From: Opitutia bacterium
Lineage (GTDB): Bacteria; Verrucomicrobiota; Verrucomicrobiia; Opitutales; Opitutaceae
Direction of reading: 5' to 3'
Length of the DNA stretch: 32,743 bases
Assembly: GCA_947475065.1 (NCBI GenBank)
Contig: CANJLB010000032.1
Coordinates: 1 to 32,743 of the forward strand
In this document: one piece after another, positions 32,688 to 32,743 of the stretch
How positions within the stretch are numbered: position 1 is the stretch's first letter
How the letters are laid out: every line of letters starts with the position of its first letter
Notes under the pieces: model-generated
What the model saw: only the letters and a program-made list of their open reading frames with translations
What the model was told of the DNA's origin: nothing
Databases searched by the model: none
Position numbers and translations under genes: made by a program

Positions 32688-32743
32688 CCCAGAGTGTAAC
32701 CTATGTCCCCGAACGGGTGTAACCCATGTCTCCGGTCTATACA
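32688..32743 (-). repeat. Right terminal inverted repeat of the IS481 element
   Basis: This arm contains two copies of a tgtaaccyatgtcyccg-like word (near 32695 and 32718) and ends in TACA at the final base of the window. It directly precedes the transposase ATG, so the gene's own promoter probably lies within this arm. Confidence 0.75.

Larger units (their letters stand above)
31436..32743 (-). mobile_element. Complete IS481-family insertion sequence (1308 bp)
   Basis: The left terminus begins TGTAAGGGCCGGAGAC at 31436. The right terminus, read on the minus strand, begins TGTATAGACCGGAGAC and its last base is 32743, the end of the window. The termini form a 56-bp imperfect inverted repeat (about 43 matches), each arm containing two copies of a GGAGACATGGGTTACA-like word. 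TGT ends are typical of IS481. The transposase gene fills the interior, abutting the right arm exactly. It inserted 41 bp after the VWA stop codon. The right flank is outside the window, so the target duplication cannot be read. Confidence 0.85.

Noticed and set aside
1-32743. Composite transposon bounded by the two IS481-type elements
   Set aside because: The two elements have different terminal sequences and the segment between contains core purine genes. They are independent insertions, and their place at the edges more likely reflects assembly breaks.

Overview
The window is GC-rich and almost fully coding. It looks like a chromosomal piece of a verrucomicrobial bacterium, most likely of the Opitutaceae. 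The evidence is secreted CE15-type and acetyl-xylan-type esterases, a long single-chain PurL, a PurF of about 640 residues, an ECF sigma factor next to a YfbK-like VWA protein, and very little Shine-Dalgarno usage. The family assignment is inferred from gene types and not from a marker gene. I see no rRNA, tRNA or CRISPR.

Layout. Positions 1-147 are the end of an IS481-type insertion sequence that runs off the left edge. Positions 426-10176 form a rightward block: a LacI-type regulator, then five secreted carbohydrate esterases (SGNH hydrolase, acetyl-xylan-esterase-like, CE15-like, SGNH hydrolase, CE15-like) and a short-chain dehydrogenase. This fits removal of acetyl and glucuronoyl esters from plant cell-wall polysaccharide, perhaps controlled by the LacI protein. 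Positions 10308-14210 carry a small Wzz-like membrane protein, a leftward YiiX-like papain-fold hydrolase and a large double alpha/beta hydrolase whose first catalytic domain has decayed. An AT-rich orphan gene (14356-15171) stands out as foreign. A leftward kdgT-pdxA-DUF1537 kinase operon (15273-18507) should import and catabolise a four-carbon sugar acid such as threonate or erythronate. Next come a PRMT-like methyltransferase, a lone CheY-like receiver and purL, all leftward. Divergent from purL are purF and purM. The right part holds an ECF sigma factor and a membrane-anchored VWA protein, followed by a complete IS481-family element whose terminal inverted repeat ends on the last base of the window.

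Most unusual content. All five adjacent esterases carry the same helical module of about 70 residues. It has two LTxxQ-type motifs 44-46 residues apart, as in Spy/CpxP proteins, and usually sits next to Gly/Arg/Ala-rich linkers. In one CE15 protein the module and linkers lie inside the catalytic domain. Several secreted proteins and the VWA protein carry RGG-like tracts, and a PRMT-like methyltransferase is encoded in the same window. Two copies of a 124-bp MITE/BIME-like repeat, with hairpins headed by GGTAGG, occur at 11751 and 19831, and a single related hairpin lies at 7451. A short word repeat is inserted in frame in the sugar-acid kinase gene.
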